Of a stretch of 30,457 nt of DNA, positions 8,624-16,048 are shown one piece after another. This DNA comes from an uncultured Lactobacillus sp. (GTDB taxonomy: Bacteria > Bacillota > Bacilli > Lactobacillales > Lactobacillaceae): positions 1-30,457 of the forward strand of contig NZ_CARBVX010000022.1 of the NCBI RefSeq assembly GCF_948948975.1. The letters are read 5' to 3'. The position numbers were made by a program, and so were the translations under genes. The notes under the pieces were generated by a model. That model saw nothing but the letters and a program-made list of their open reading frames with translations, had not been told where the DNA came from and made no database searches. Numbering within the stretch: position 1 is the stretch's first letter; every line of letters starts with the position of its first letter.

Positions 8624-8652
8624 AAAAAAGATCGGAAATTAATCCGATCTTT
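8624..8652 (-). terminator. Terminator of xfp
   Basis: Stem AAAGATCGGA/TCCGATCTTT with a 6-nt loop and T-run on the minus strand, just downstream of the xfp stop. Confidence 0.92.
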
Positions 8653-8666
8653 AAAAAATAATATAT

Positions 8667-11072
8667 TTAATTTAAGCCATTCCATTGCCATTCAGTAACT
8701 TCAGGCATATCTTTACCGTTATCACGGATATATTGATGATGTTTAGCAAGCAAGCTATCCATTTCATCAATGAAATCGGCATTCTTTTCACTGAGCTCAG
8801 GAATACTTTCTACTACATCTTTTGCTAAATCATAGCGATCCATGTGGTTTAAAACACGCATATCAAAAGGAGTGGTAATGTCACCATTTTCTTCATAGCC
8901 ATGAATATGAACATCGTCTTTTCCACGGCCACGATCAAACCAAATTGATTCCATCATTGGCTTAAATCCATGCCATGCAAAGATAACTGGTGTACCTTTA
9001 GGGAAAAGACGGTTGAATTCTTCATTGCTAATTGCATTTGGATTCTTTTCTGGTGACATTAACTTCATTACATCAATCACATTAATATAGCGAATCTTTA
9101 AGTCTGGGAATTTCTTATGAAGTAAGTCAATGGCAGCTAAAGATTCAATTGTTGGTTCAGTACCAGTTGAAGCAAAAACAACATCTGGCTTAGCACCCTT
9201 ATCAGTTGATGCCCAGTCAACATAACCAAGGCCTTTATCAACTAATTTCTTAGCTTCTTCAATTGAGAACCATTGAGGACGAGGTTGTTTAGAAGTTACT
9301 AACACATTGATGCATTCACGATCTCTAAATGCCTTATCAGATACAGCAAGAAGTGAATTAGTATCCGCTGGCAAGTATTCGTGAATTAAATCTGGACGAT
9401 TCTTTTCATACAAATGAGTCAACATACCGGGATCTTGGTGAGTATAACCATTGTGGTCTTGCTGGAAAACAGTTGAAGTATCAACTAAGTTTAAGGCTGG
9501 ATAATCATGTCTCCAAGCTTGTTCTTTAGCTTTTCTCAACCATTTCATATGTTGAGTAAGCATTGAATCAACTACACGGCCAAATGCTTCATAAGTAGCA
9601 AAGAATCCGTGACGACCAGTTAACACATATCCTTCAAGCCAACCTTCATCTTGGTGTTCTGACAATTGTGAGTCAATCACACGACCTTCGTGAGCCAAGT
9701 TTTCATCGTTTGGAGTATGAATATTTTCCATCCATTGACGTTTTTGATTATCTAAAAGTTGGAACAAACGATTAGACTTAGTTTCATCTGGACCAAAACC
9801 GCGGAAATTAGTTGGGTTCAAGTCAGACATCTTATCTAAATATTTTGCCCATTCAGCCATATCTTGTTTTTCAACAGAGCCAGGTTTATCAAATTTAATT
9901 GCAAAGTCGCGGTAATCAGGCATATTTAAGACTTTTGGATCAATACCACCATTGGTTACTGGATTCATAGCCATTCTTTGGTCGCCTGATAAGGTATTTT
10001 CCTTAACAATATCTTTTGGTGAGCCATCTTCATCGAATAATTCTTCTGGCTTATAGCTTTCCATCCAATCAGTAAGCATTTCTTTATGAGTCATATCATC
10101 TTGAGCAACAGGAATTGGAATTTGGTGAGCACGGAAACTATTTTCAATTGGATTGCCATCTAGATCAAATTTTGGACCCGTCCAACCCTTAGGTACTCTA
10201 AAGACAATCATTGGCCACTTCACTAAGGAATCATCGTTGTTTTCACGCGCATGTTTTTGAATAGACTTAATCTCTTCAACAACTTCGTCCATTGTCTTTG
10301 CCATTTCTTGGTGAACTTCCATATGGTCTTTATAACCATTAAATTCGCCGTCTTTATATGCAGAAACAAAGTATGGCTTCCAACCCATTCCTTCAAAGTA
10401 CTTAGTTAAGTCTTCATCACTCATTCTAGAAACGATAGTTGGGTTAGAAATCTTAAAGCCATTAATTTGCAAGATCGGAATAACTGCACCATCTTTAATT
10501 GGATTAATGAACTTACTTGAAAACCAAGAAGTAGCAAGTGGACCAGTTTCTGATTCACCATCACCAATTTCAACTGCTGCAATTACGTCTGGATTATCTA
10601 AAATTGCACCAACACCGTGGGACAGTGAATATCCTAATTCTCCACCTTCATGGATGGATCCAGGAGTTTCTGGAGCAGCATGAGAAGCAACTCCACCTGG
10701 AAAACTAAATTGCTTAAATAACTTAGCCATTCCCTTTTCATCTTGAGTAATTTCTGGGTAGCGTTCAGTATAAGAACCATCTAAATATGAGTTCGATACC
10801 ATTACTTGACCACCGTGACCAGAACCTTCAATGTAGAACATGTTTAAATCATATTTCTTAATTGCACGATTTAAATGTGCATAAATAAAGTTCTGTGGCA
10901 CAATTGTACCCCAGTGACCAATTGGCTTAGGTTTTACATCTTCTGCCTTTAATTCTCTTTTAAGTAAAGGATTACTCATTAAAAATAATTGTCCCACTGA
11001 TAAGTAGTTAGCTGCACGCCAGTATGCGTCAACACTCTTTAAGTATTCTTGAGAATCGTAATTTACTGCCAT
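8667..11072 (-). CDS. xfp: Xylulose-5-phosphate/fructose-6-phosphate phosphoketolase
   Basis: Thiamine-diphosphate enzyme that splits xylulose-5-P (and in many homologues fructose-6-P) with inorganic phosphate into acetyl-phosphate plus glyceraldehyde-3-P or erythrose-4-P. 801 aa, full family length (~790-825). Both phosphoketolase signatures are visible: [15 protein letters not shown] (142-156) and GDGESETGP (170-178), the second binding TPP/Mg2+. GHWGT (52-56) and a HQDPG motif in the middle domain also match the family. AAGGAG precedes the ATG. It is monocistronic with a strong promoter and terminator. Here it would be the outlet for pentose phosphate made by the ribose genes 4-8 kb away. 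Whether it prefers X5P or F6P cannot be read from sequence. Confidence 0.97.
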   Translation of the reverse strand: MAVNYDSQEYLKSVDAYWRAANYLSVGQLFLMSNPLLKRELKAEDVKPKPIGHWGTIVPQNFIYAHLNRAIKKYDLNMFYIEGSGHGGQVMVSNSYLDGSYTERYPEITQDEKGMAKLFKQFSFPGGVASHAAPETPGSIHEGGELGYSLSHGVGAILDNPDVIAAVEIGDGESETGPLATSWFSSKFINPIKDGAVIPILQINGFKISNPTIVSRMSDEDLTKYFEGMGWKPYFVSAYKDGEFNGYKDHMEVHQEMAKTMDEVVEEIKSIQKHARENNDDSLVKWPMIVFRVPKGWTGPKFDLDGNPIENSFRAHQIPIPVAQDDMTHKEMLTDWMESYKPEELFDEDGSPKDIVKENTLSGDQRMAMNPVTNGGIDPKVLNMPDYRDFAIKFDKPGSVEKQDMAEWAKYLDKMSDLNPTNFRGFGPDETKSNRLFQLLDNQKRQWMENIHTPNDENLAHEGRVIDSQLSEHQDEGWLEGYVLTGRHGFFATYEAFGRVVDSMLTQHMKWLRKAKEQAWRHDYPALNLVDTSTVFQQDHNGYTHQDPGMLTHLYEKNRPDLIHEYLPADTNSLLAVSDKAFRDRECINVLVTSKQPRPQWFSIEEAKKLVDKGLGYVDWASTDKGAKPDVVFASTGTEPTIESLAAIDLLHKKFPDLKIRYINVIDVMKLMSPEKNPNAISNEEFNRLFPKGTPVIFAWHGFKPMMESIWFDRGRGKDDVHIHGYEENGDITTPFDMRVLNHMDRYDLAKDVVESIPELSEKNADFIDEMDSLLAKHHQYIRDNGKDMPEVTEWQWNGLN

Positions 11073-11117
11073 AGCTATATCTCCTTGAAATAGTTTTCAT
11101 TTCCTTATTACAGTAAT

Positions 11118-11146
11118 ATCATATAGTATCAAATGCATAAATTCAA
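11118..11146 (-). promoter_or_regulatory. xfp promoter
   Basis: On the minus strand -35 TTGAAT, 17-nt spacer, -10 TATGAT, about 45 nt upstream of the xfp start. Spacing is ideal and both boxes match four to five of six consensus bases. Confidence 0.7.
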
Positions 11147-11156
11147 CTTTTAAGAA

Positions 11157-11175
11157 AATTGGGACGGTCCAATTA
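11157..11175 (-). terminator. Possible weak terminator or operator after the deoR remnant
   Basis: An imperfect hairpin (AATTGGAC / GTCCCAATT, one bulge) is followed on the minus strand by TTTTCTT. It sits directly between the deoR stop and the xfp -35, so it may be a terminator, an operator, or both. Confidence 0.35.
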
Positions 11176-11178
11176 TAA

Positions 11179-11532
11179 TTACTTACTTTTTATATTTTCC
11201 TCCTCAAGTACTTCCCGAATCTTAATATTCTTTTTAAAATATTTTCGATACTGGGGATCAAGCTTATTATCTGTGATCAAAATATCAGCTTGCTTGCAAT
11301 CCATTACCTTATACGGCGAAGATCTATCTTCTTTAAATTTATATTCTTCTGCCAGTAAAATAACTGTTTTGGTTCGATTAACTACTTCTCTTTCAATTTG
11401 TGCATCAGAGTGATTAATTACAAAAACTCCATTTTTATTAACCGATGATGTCCCAATTACGGCAATATCAAATTCATATTTATCTATTTCTTTTAAACTA
11501 TTTAAAGAAGATGTATAGTGATTCTCTTTATG
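11179..11532 (-). pseudogene. DeoR-family regulator, C-terminal piece (split by IS)
   Basis: The minus strand is open for 117 codons from the IS edge to TAA at 11179. The translation matches the effector-binding half of DeoR-type sugar regulators: a YEFDIAVIGTSSVNKNGVF segment (family: fDkaFiGanGi...G), IEREVV, and VILLAEEYKF (family: vLaDssKf), ending EEENIKSK. It has no start of its own and is the continuation of the fragment at 12872-13214: joining ...GGYLM to HKENHYTSS... keeps the reading frame. DeoR-family proteins repress sugar or nucleoside operons in response to a phosphosugar; the target here is unknown, though the gene lies just upstream of xfp. Confidence 0.8.
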
Positions 11533-11707
11533 TCAACTACCCCAGAATGAATTCTGGGGCTTGGTGGTTCGTTAGCTTGCGCTAACTATTTCACCAATTT
11601 GCTTAGATACAGGCTTAACTTGTTTGAATTGCGAAAATCCAAACAGCGGTTTTTCCAATTACCAAAGCCTTTTGAGTCCGCAAGTTGCCAAACGGACTAC
11701 AGTCTAT
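11533..11707 (-). ncRNA. Candidate reRNA (omega-RNA) scaffold / right end of the IS
   Basis: The 175 nt between the tnpB stop and the IS edge are non-coding but structured: AGTCCG/CGGACT arms (11675-11680, 11693-11698), a 6-bp GTTAGC/GCTAAC hairpin (11571-11586) and an 8-bp CCCCAGAA/TTCTGGGG hairpin (11540-11559). In TnpB systems the guide-bearing RNA is made from the tnpB 3' end through the right end, with the guide taken from flanking DNA. Here the 'guide' would be deoR sequence beginning CATAAAGAGAATC. This is inference from family knowledge. Confidence 0.5.
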
Positions 11708-12415
11708 TTAGATTGCTTTTTTTATTTTAGGATTTTTCCAAATACCTTTGCTTTTTTCTAAGATGTTTACAGAAGCATTCCAATCTCTTATATGATAACT
11801 TCCGCATACTGGGCAAGTCCATTTCCGATCCTTAAGCGTAAGTTTCTTATAGCCGTTTTGTCCCATTATGTTTCCGCAATTATGACACCTTTGCGTAGTA
11901 AATTTTGGATCAATCGTGACAAACTTTTTGCCATGAAGATCAGCTTTATATTCGAGCATGGTTAAGAAACTCCGCCATCCTACATCAGAAATAGATTGGG
12001 CAAGAGCATGATTCTTTAAGAGATTTTTACTTCTTAGTTCTTCGGCTACTACTAAATCGTGGTTTTTGATTAATGCAGTAGAAAGAACCTGCAAGAAGTC
12101 TTGTCTCTGTCTGCGAATCCTGTCGTGCAGTTTAGCTACGGCTAGGCGCTGTTTTTGATAGTTCTTGGATTCACACAAAGAGCGTCCTTCTTTTTTGGCT
12201 CTGCGTTCTCTACGTGAAAGTATTCTTTGAGCGTGGGCGAGCTTTTTCTTGGCTCTGCGATAAAACCTTGGATTAGCTACTATTGCACCGTTAGAATCCG
12301 TCAAGAAATTATCCAAGTTAAGATCAATGCCGATCTGCTTTTGTGTTTTAGCATAGTCTTTGACAAAGGCAATATCACTTCCCAGCTGTAAAGAAAGACA
12401 AAATAAAAGACGCAA
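11708..12415 (-). pseudogene. tnpB: TnpB RNA-guided nuclease, N-terminal half deleted
   Basis: 235 codons remain of a protein normally ~370-430 aa. The C-terminal RuvC core is intact: GIDLNLD (D31), VVAEEL (E125), DWNASVN (D211), plus a zinc ribbon CxxC...CxxC (C177, C180, C201, C204). The N-terminal WED/REC part that contacts the TAM and guide RNA is missing. The first ~12 codons of the open frame are merely antisense to tnpA; homology to TnpB seems to begin around residue 14-20. A core lacking the recognition domain should not cut on its own, though it might still be made into a short protein. Confidence 0.82.
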
Positions 12416-12846
12416 GCTATGAAAAGCACTACGTCTACAATACTCATTATCATTTGATTTGGTGTACCAAATACCGCAATCATCTTTTTACAAATACCAA
12501 TTTAGCCGAAGAAATGCGAAAGCTTTTATTGCAGATTGCCGAGGATAATCAAATTAAGATAGAAAAAATGGAGATCATGCCCGAGTATGTTCACTTATTG
12601 GTTAGCTTTAAGCCTTCTAAATCTGGTTCTAGTGTAATCAAGGCTCTAAAAGGCAGAAGTGGCAGGTTGTTTTTGCAGGCACATCCCGAAATTAGGCAAA
12701 ACAAGATGTGGGGCGGACATCTATGGTCGCCAAGCTATTATTTTGGCAGTGTAGGCAATATGTCAAAAGAAGTGGTAGAGAAATACATCAACGATCAAGT
12801 CTATAACGCAATCAAAGACGGTAAGCCCTATCCATCCGCGCATTAA
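12388..12846 (+). pseudogene. tnpA: IS200-type Y1 transposase TnpA, start lost and HUH motif damaged
   Basis: The open frame VKKDKIKDASYEKHYVYNTH then HLIWCTKYR matches the N-terminus of IS200/IS605 TnpA and continues to a TAA at 12844; 152 residues, near full length. No ATG precedes it: the frame runs directly into antisense tnpB, so the deletion removed the start. A TTG at 12454 could start a product lacking the first ~22 residues. The metal-binding HUH motif, normally (D)HVH, is PEYVHLLV here, with TAT (Tyr) at 12586-12588 in place of the first His. The C-terminal catalytic helix with VEKYINDQ keeps its Tyr. It is therefore probably inactive on two counts. Confidence 0.82.
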
Positions 12847-12871
12847 AATACGGGGATTTACGAGCGGATTT

Positions 12872-13214
12872 CATTAAATAGCCGCCTAATAAGATCACAT
12901 TGGGCAAGTTATCCATCATTAGGGCACTCGCATTATCAATCGAATTTGTCATAACGGTTGCATTTAGGTCCTTAAGACAGGGACACAACTGTGAAATAGT
13001 AGTTGACGCATTTAAGTAAATTAACTTATCGGCTGTTAAATATTTTGCTGTCATCTTAGCTATTTTTTCTTAATGGGCGATAAAACATGGGATCTAAAAT
13101 TATAACCTGGGACGATCCCCTGTTTAATTCTCATCAATCCACCATGAATTCGAATCGCTTGACCCGTATTGGTTAATTTAATTACATCCCTTCGAGCCGT
13201 ATCAAAAGAGATTA
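12872..13214 (-). pseudogene. DeoR-family regulator, N-terminal piece (truncated, frameshifted)
   Basis: The minus strand encodes the second half of a DeoR helix-turn-helix and linker (SFDTARRDVIKLTNTGQAIR, then IHGGLM, family: vS.dTvRRDi..L...G...RvHGG) running to SPIKKK and a TAG at about 13060. The next segment, in another frame, continues with IAKMTAKYLTADKLIYLNAS and ends NVILLGGYLM at the IS edge. The frames are joined by adding one A to the 6-A run at 13063-13068. The first ~25 residues of the protein are missing; stop codons TAA and TAG lie directly upstream at the junction with an unrelated ORF. Three independent lesions make this a firm pseudogene. Confidence 0.82.
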
Positions 13215-13535
13215 GAAAAATCTATTACAAAGCACGATGAAATCATCACAGTATTAAAAGATTTATATACTAGTTTCAAAAAAGTTCAAATTAAAGCATA
13301 TCTTCCGCTTGAGCAGACAATTTTAAAAGTCATCGCCAAAGCTGAAAACCACGATGACGCAGCTGCTTGGAGTAATAAGTTAGTTATATATTTGCAATCT
13401 CAAATAGTACTTAAGCAAATTCCGATTACCACGGAACAAGATACTTTAATTAATTTCCTCAGTGAGCAATGTAAAAACACTAACTTAAACTATGTATATC
13501 TGTCTCCTGTTGACGATAGCTTGCAATTTGATTAA
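13209..13535 (+). pseudogene. 5'-truncated ORF resembling a bacteriocin immunity protein
   Basis: A plus-strand frame of 108 codons without a start (upstream in-frame TAA at about 13175, no ATG) ends in TAA at 13533-13535. The product is helical and charged, with AENHDDAAAWSNKLVIYLQ and a C-terminal DTLINFLSEQC segment. Length, helix pattern and the late 'NKLviYlq' element resemble the four-helix enterocin-A-immunity type proteins; I am not certain of this. It abuts the broken deoR piece at about 13210, so the junction looks like a deletion scar that removed the starts of both genes. Confidence 0.45.
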
Positions 13536-13552
13536 GCTACTCGTCCTATACA

Positions 13553-13603
13553 AAAAGCCATTGTTTCTCTCATCCCCCGAGAAAAACAATGGCTTATTTT
13601 TTA
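13553..13603. terminator. Bidirectional terminator
   Basis: Stem AAGCCATTGTTT-CTC / GAG-AAAAACAATGGCTT with T-runs on both strands. It serves the minus-strand gntR gene (its stop lies within the tail) and the plus-strand ORF remnant. Confidence 0.88.
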
Positions 13604-14329
13604 TTCTTGACTTAAATTAACAAAAGTATTGTACTTCATGTATTTATAATGAATTCTCATATTTGAAACTTCAAATGGAGTTCCATCATCTAAAAAGAAA
13701 ATACCCTCCATTACACCTACAGGTTCATTAGGTGCCAACATCAGTTTAGACTGATCTTCTAAAGTTGATGGCTCAACTGTAATTGTTAAGAATGAACGAG
13801 TTACAGTTTTATTTTGTGTATCTTCTAAGTAGTTAAAGAGTGAGCCTTTAAGAATATCTGGATTTAATTCTGGAGTAATCTTAATAGGAATAAAACCTGT
13901 TTCAATTAAAAATGGCTGATCATCTAATAAACGAAGTCGTTTTATTTGATAAACAAAATCTGAATCTTTTAAAAATAAGTCTTGTCTCAAATCTTCGTCA
14001 GCCTTAATTACCTGATAGTCTAACAGCTCAATACTTTGCTTCTTACCGGGAACACTAAAGGAATCAGTAATACCTAAATTTGATCCCTCATACTTAAAAA
14101 GTGCCTGATTTTTCAAATAGAGCGGATTAATAAATGTTCCGCTACCTCTTTTTTTAAAAACTATCCCTTGCTGAGCAAGCAAACCTAAAGCGCGTTTCAT
14201 CGATGAACGACTTACATGATAATAGTCGCTTAGGCTTCGCTCATCAGGCAAACGCATATCTTCATATTCATTATTAAGTATTTTTTGTTTAATATCGCGC
14301 ATTACTGAGCGATAGACTAAATCAGTCAT
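13601..14329 (-). CDS. GntR/HutC-family transcriptional regulator (HTH + UTRA)
   Basis: 242 aa with a winged helix-turn-helix of the GntR type at residues 1-66 (LPDERSLSDYYHVSRSSMKRALGLLAQQG then KKRGSGTFI) and a UTRA effector domain (about 85-236) that binds small metabolites such as sugar phosphates or nucleosides. The start ATG overlaps the nucleoside hydrolase stop as TAATG, with GGGAGAAAA just upstream, so the two are co-expressed. It most likely controls this two-gene operon, and perhaps the neighbouring ribokinase genes, in response to a nucleoside or ribose derivative. A palindromic ATACGTAT near the operon start is a candidate operator. Confidence 0.92.
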   Translation of the reverse strand: MTDLVYRSVMRDIKQKILNNEYEDMRLPDERSLSDYYHVSRSSMKRALGLLAQQGIVFKKRGSGTFINPLYLKNQALFKYEGSNLGITDSFSVPGKKQSIELLDYQVIKADEDLRQDLFLKDSDFVYQIKRLRLLDDQPFLIETGFIPIKITPELNPDILKGSLFNYLEDTQNKTVTRSFLTITVEPSTLEDQSKLMLAPNEPVGVMEGIFFLDDGTPFEVSNMRIHYKYMKYNTFVNLSQE

Positions 14330-15252
14330 TATTTTCTCCCATTATTAGCAGTCTTGATACTATCAATGAACCAAGCTGCAAACTTCTCTGTATCAACGTC
14401 TGTTGCAATTTGTGCATTATGTTTTTCACTTAAGAAATCCATCACACTAGCACCATATGTATAGCGTCCAGCTAATTCAATTTCAACATTAGCTGGCTTT
14501 AAAGTAAAGAATTCAGGATGAAGCATAATTCCAACTGCTGTTGGATCATAAATCTTAATTCGAGTATCTCCATCAGGTTCATGAATATTAGAAAACATTG
14601 AATAAAGCATTTTACCAACTTCGCCGCATTCTTTAATCTTGTCCATCTGATCTTGAGTTAAATGGGCCTTATCTCCAATTTCAAGTGGAGCTACATAAAC
14701 TGGCAAGCCGGAATGGAAAACAATTTGTGCCGCTTCTGGATCACCCGCAATATTATACTCTGCAAATGGACTATGGTTTCCATGTCCAATGTTTCCACCC
14801 ATAATATAAACTTCGGCAATATTTTCTACCACATCAGGATACTGCTTAAATAAAAGGGCAAAGTCAGTTAAAGGACCGACTCCTAATAGAGTAACTTTTT
14901 CAGGACTGTTTTTAATTGTTTCATACATCTTCGTAGCTGCAAGTCCTGGATCTAATAAATCATCGCTAGCTTTTTCGAATTCAAAGCCAGCAATTCCCGT
15001 TTCACCATGAACAGAAGCTGCACTAATTGCTGGACGTACTAATGGCTGATTAGCTCCTTTGACTACAGGAACTTTTGTGTGTAAAAAGTTCTCTAAATCA
15101 AGAGTATTTTGTAAAGTATGTTCTAAAGAAACATTTCCCCATGTTGGGACAATCATTTTAACATCAAGTTCATCTGCAAAAAAACTGATTGTCATTGCAG
15201 CAACATCATCAATACCTGGATCTGTACTAATAATTAAGGGCTTTTTTGACAT
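14329..15252 (-). CDS. Ribonucleoside hydrolase (IunH/Rih family)
   Basis: 307 aa cytosolic enzyme that hydrolyses the N-glycosidic bond of nucleosides to free base and ribose. The calcium-binding signature DPGIDDVAA (D11, D15, D16) is present at the N-terminus. A downstream IMGGNIGHGN and a late IYDPTAVGIML (the second Ca2+ site region) follow in the family order. Whether it prefers purines or pyrimidines is not decided by sequence alone. AAGGACC lies before the ATG. First gene of an operon with the GntR regulator; its ribose product would be used by rbsK and rpiA directly upstream. Confidence 0.93.
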   Translation of the reverse strand: MSKKPLIISTDPGIDDVAAMTISFFADELDVKMIVPTWGNVSLEHTLQNTLDLENFLHTKVPVVKGANQPLVRPAISAASVHGETGIAGFEFEKASDDLLDPGLAATKMYETIKNSPEKVTLLGVGPLTDFALLFKQYPDVVENIAEVYIMGGNIGHGNHSPFAEYNIAGDPEAAQIVFHSGLPVYVAPLEIGDKAHLTQDQMDKIKECGEVGKMLYSMFSNIHEPDGDTRIKIYDPTAVGIMLHPEFFTLKPANVEIELAGRYTYGASVMDFLSEKHNAQIATDVDTEKFAAWFIDSIKTANNGRK

Positions 15253-15265
15253 AAAGGTCCTTCTT

Positions 15266-15285
15266 TCTAAATATACGTATCATAT
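15266..15285 (-). promoter_or_regulatory. Promoter/operator candidate of the nucleoside hydrolase-gntR operon
   Basis: The minus strand shows a -10-like TATGAT followed immediately by the perfect palindrome ATACGTAT, about 20 nt upstream of the ribosome binding site. Position just after a -10 box fits an operator for the operon's own GntR protein. The -35 is not convincing. Confidence 0.4.
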
Positions 15286-15308
15286 TCATTATGAACTAAG
15301 ATTTGTTA

Positions 15309-15339
15309 CAAAAAAAGACTTGAACTGATCAAGTCTTTT
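15309..15339 (-). terminator. Terminator of rbsK-rpiA
   Basis: Perfect stem AAAAGACTTGA/TCAAGTCTTTT with a 5-nt loop and TTTTTTT on the minus strand, 11 nt after the rpiA stop. It separates this operon from the nucleoside hydrolase operon. Confidence 0.93.
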
Positions 15340-15349
15340 AAAAATTATA

Positions 15350-16048
15350 TTAATTTTTCTTTTTGTCTTCGATTGTACCATCACTATGTGCAATGATGAC
15401 TTCATCACACATGTCTAAAAACAAACCATGCTCAACTACACCAACAGTGTGGTCCAAATAATCAGCTAAACCGTGTGGTACTGGAGTTGGATCAGCAGCT
15501 AAATCAATGATGTAATTACCGTAATGCGTTACATAACGCTTACCCTCATCATCTAAACGCCATTGAGGCTTCAAACCTTCTGCTTCAAAACGCTTAAAGT
15601 TTTGTTCAGCAGATACTGGTAATACTTCAACTGGAAGCGGAAAACCGCTCAGATGGTGAACAAGTTTTGATTCATCAACAATCCAAATAATTTTCTTTGA
15701 GTTGATAGCAACATTTTTTTCTAAAGTTAAGGCACCACCGCCGCCTTTAATTCCATCTAAATTATCGTCTACTCGATCAGCGCCATCTACTGTTAAATCA
15801 GCTTGATCAATATCTGCTAACTCATCAACCTTAAAGCCCAGTCCTTCAAGTTGCTTCTTACTACGATTAGAAGTAGTAACAATATGCTTTAAACTAAACC
15901 CTTCTTTTTCTTTGCGTTCACCTAATGCATCGATAAAAAATGCAACTGTTGAGCCTGTTCCAACTCCTAAAACAGAATTAGGCTCTACCATCTTAGCAGC
16001 TTTAGTAGCTGCTTCTTTTTTTAATTGATCTTGCTCTGTCTTATTCAT
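15350..16048 (-). CDS. rpiA: Ribose-5-phosphate isomerase A
   Basis: Interconverts ribose-5-P and ribulose-5-P; 232 aa, the expected length. The phosphate loop GVGTGSTV (28-35) and the catalytic set known from E. coli RpiA are all visible: D88 and D91 in VDGADRVD, K101 in IKGGGG and E110 in LTLEK. The residue after the second Asp is Arg where Glu is common; it is not catalytic. The start ATG overlaps the rbsK stop (TAATG), so ribokinase and isomerase are translated together. Supplies pentose phosphate toward phosphoketolase. Confidence 0.95.
   Translation of the reverse strand: MNKTEQDQLKKEAATKAAKMVEPNSVLGVGTGSTVAFFIDALGERKEKEGFSLKHIVTTSNRSKKQLEGLGFKVDELADIDQADLTVDGADRVDDNLDGIKGGGGALTLEKNVAINSKKIIWIVDESKLVHHLSGFPLPVEVLPVSAEQNFKRFEAEGLKPQWRLDDEGKRYVTHYGNYIIDLAADPTPVPHGLADYLDHTVGVVEHGLFLDMCDEVIIAHSDGTIEDKKKN

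Larger units (their letters stand above)
11533..12871 (-). mobile_element. IS200/IS605-family element, internally deleted
   Basis: About 1.34 kb with divergent tnpA (plus) and tnpB (minus), inserted in the deoR-like gene without target duplication, as expected for this single-strand transposon family. The tnpB-side end carries two compact hairpins (11540-11559 and 11571-11586); the tnpA-side end carries an imperfect hairpin with ATCCGC/GCGGAT. Full elements are about 1.6-1.9 kb, so roughly 0.5 kb is missing, mostly the tnpB 5' half and the region between the genes (junction near 12380-12387). The ends were set by requiring that removal restore the deoR frame: flanks TTTAATG and CATAAAG. Confidence 0.8.

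Noticed and set aside
11159..11413. Plus-strand open frame opposite the deoR remnant
   Set aside because: The minus strand gives a clear DeoR C-terminal domain; the plus-strand product is an Ile/Ser/Leu-rich shadow.
11533..11707. CRISPR-like or riboswitch structure
   Set aside because: No regular repeats or spacers; the hairpins sit at a transposon end downstream of tnpB, which explains them better.
12301..12483. Minus-strand open frame across the tnpA/tnpB junction
   Set aside because: It is out of frame with both transposon genes and only reflects the AT-rich junction.
12812..13054. Complete 80-codon gene
   Set aside because: Its last residues are IS sequence and its first residues are mid-domain of a DeoR protein; it is a fragment between a frameshift and the insertion.
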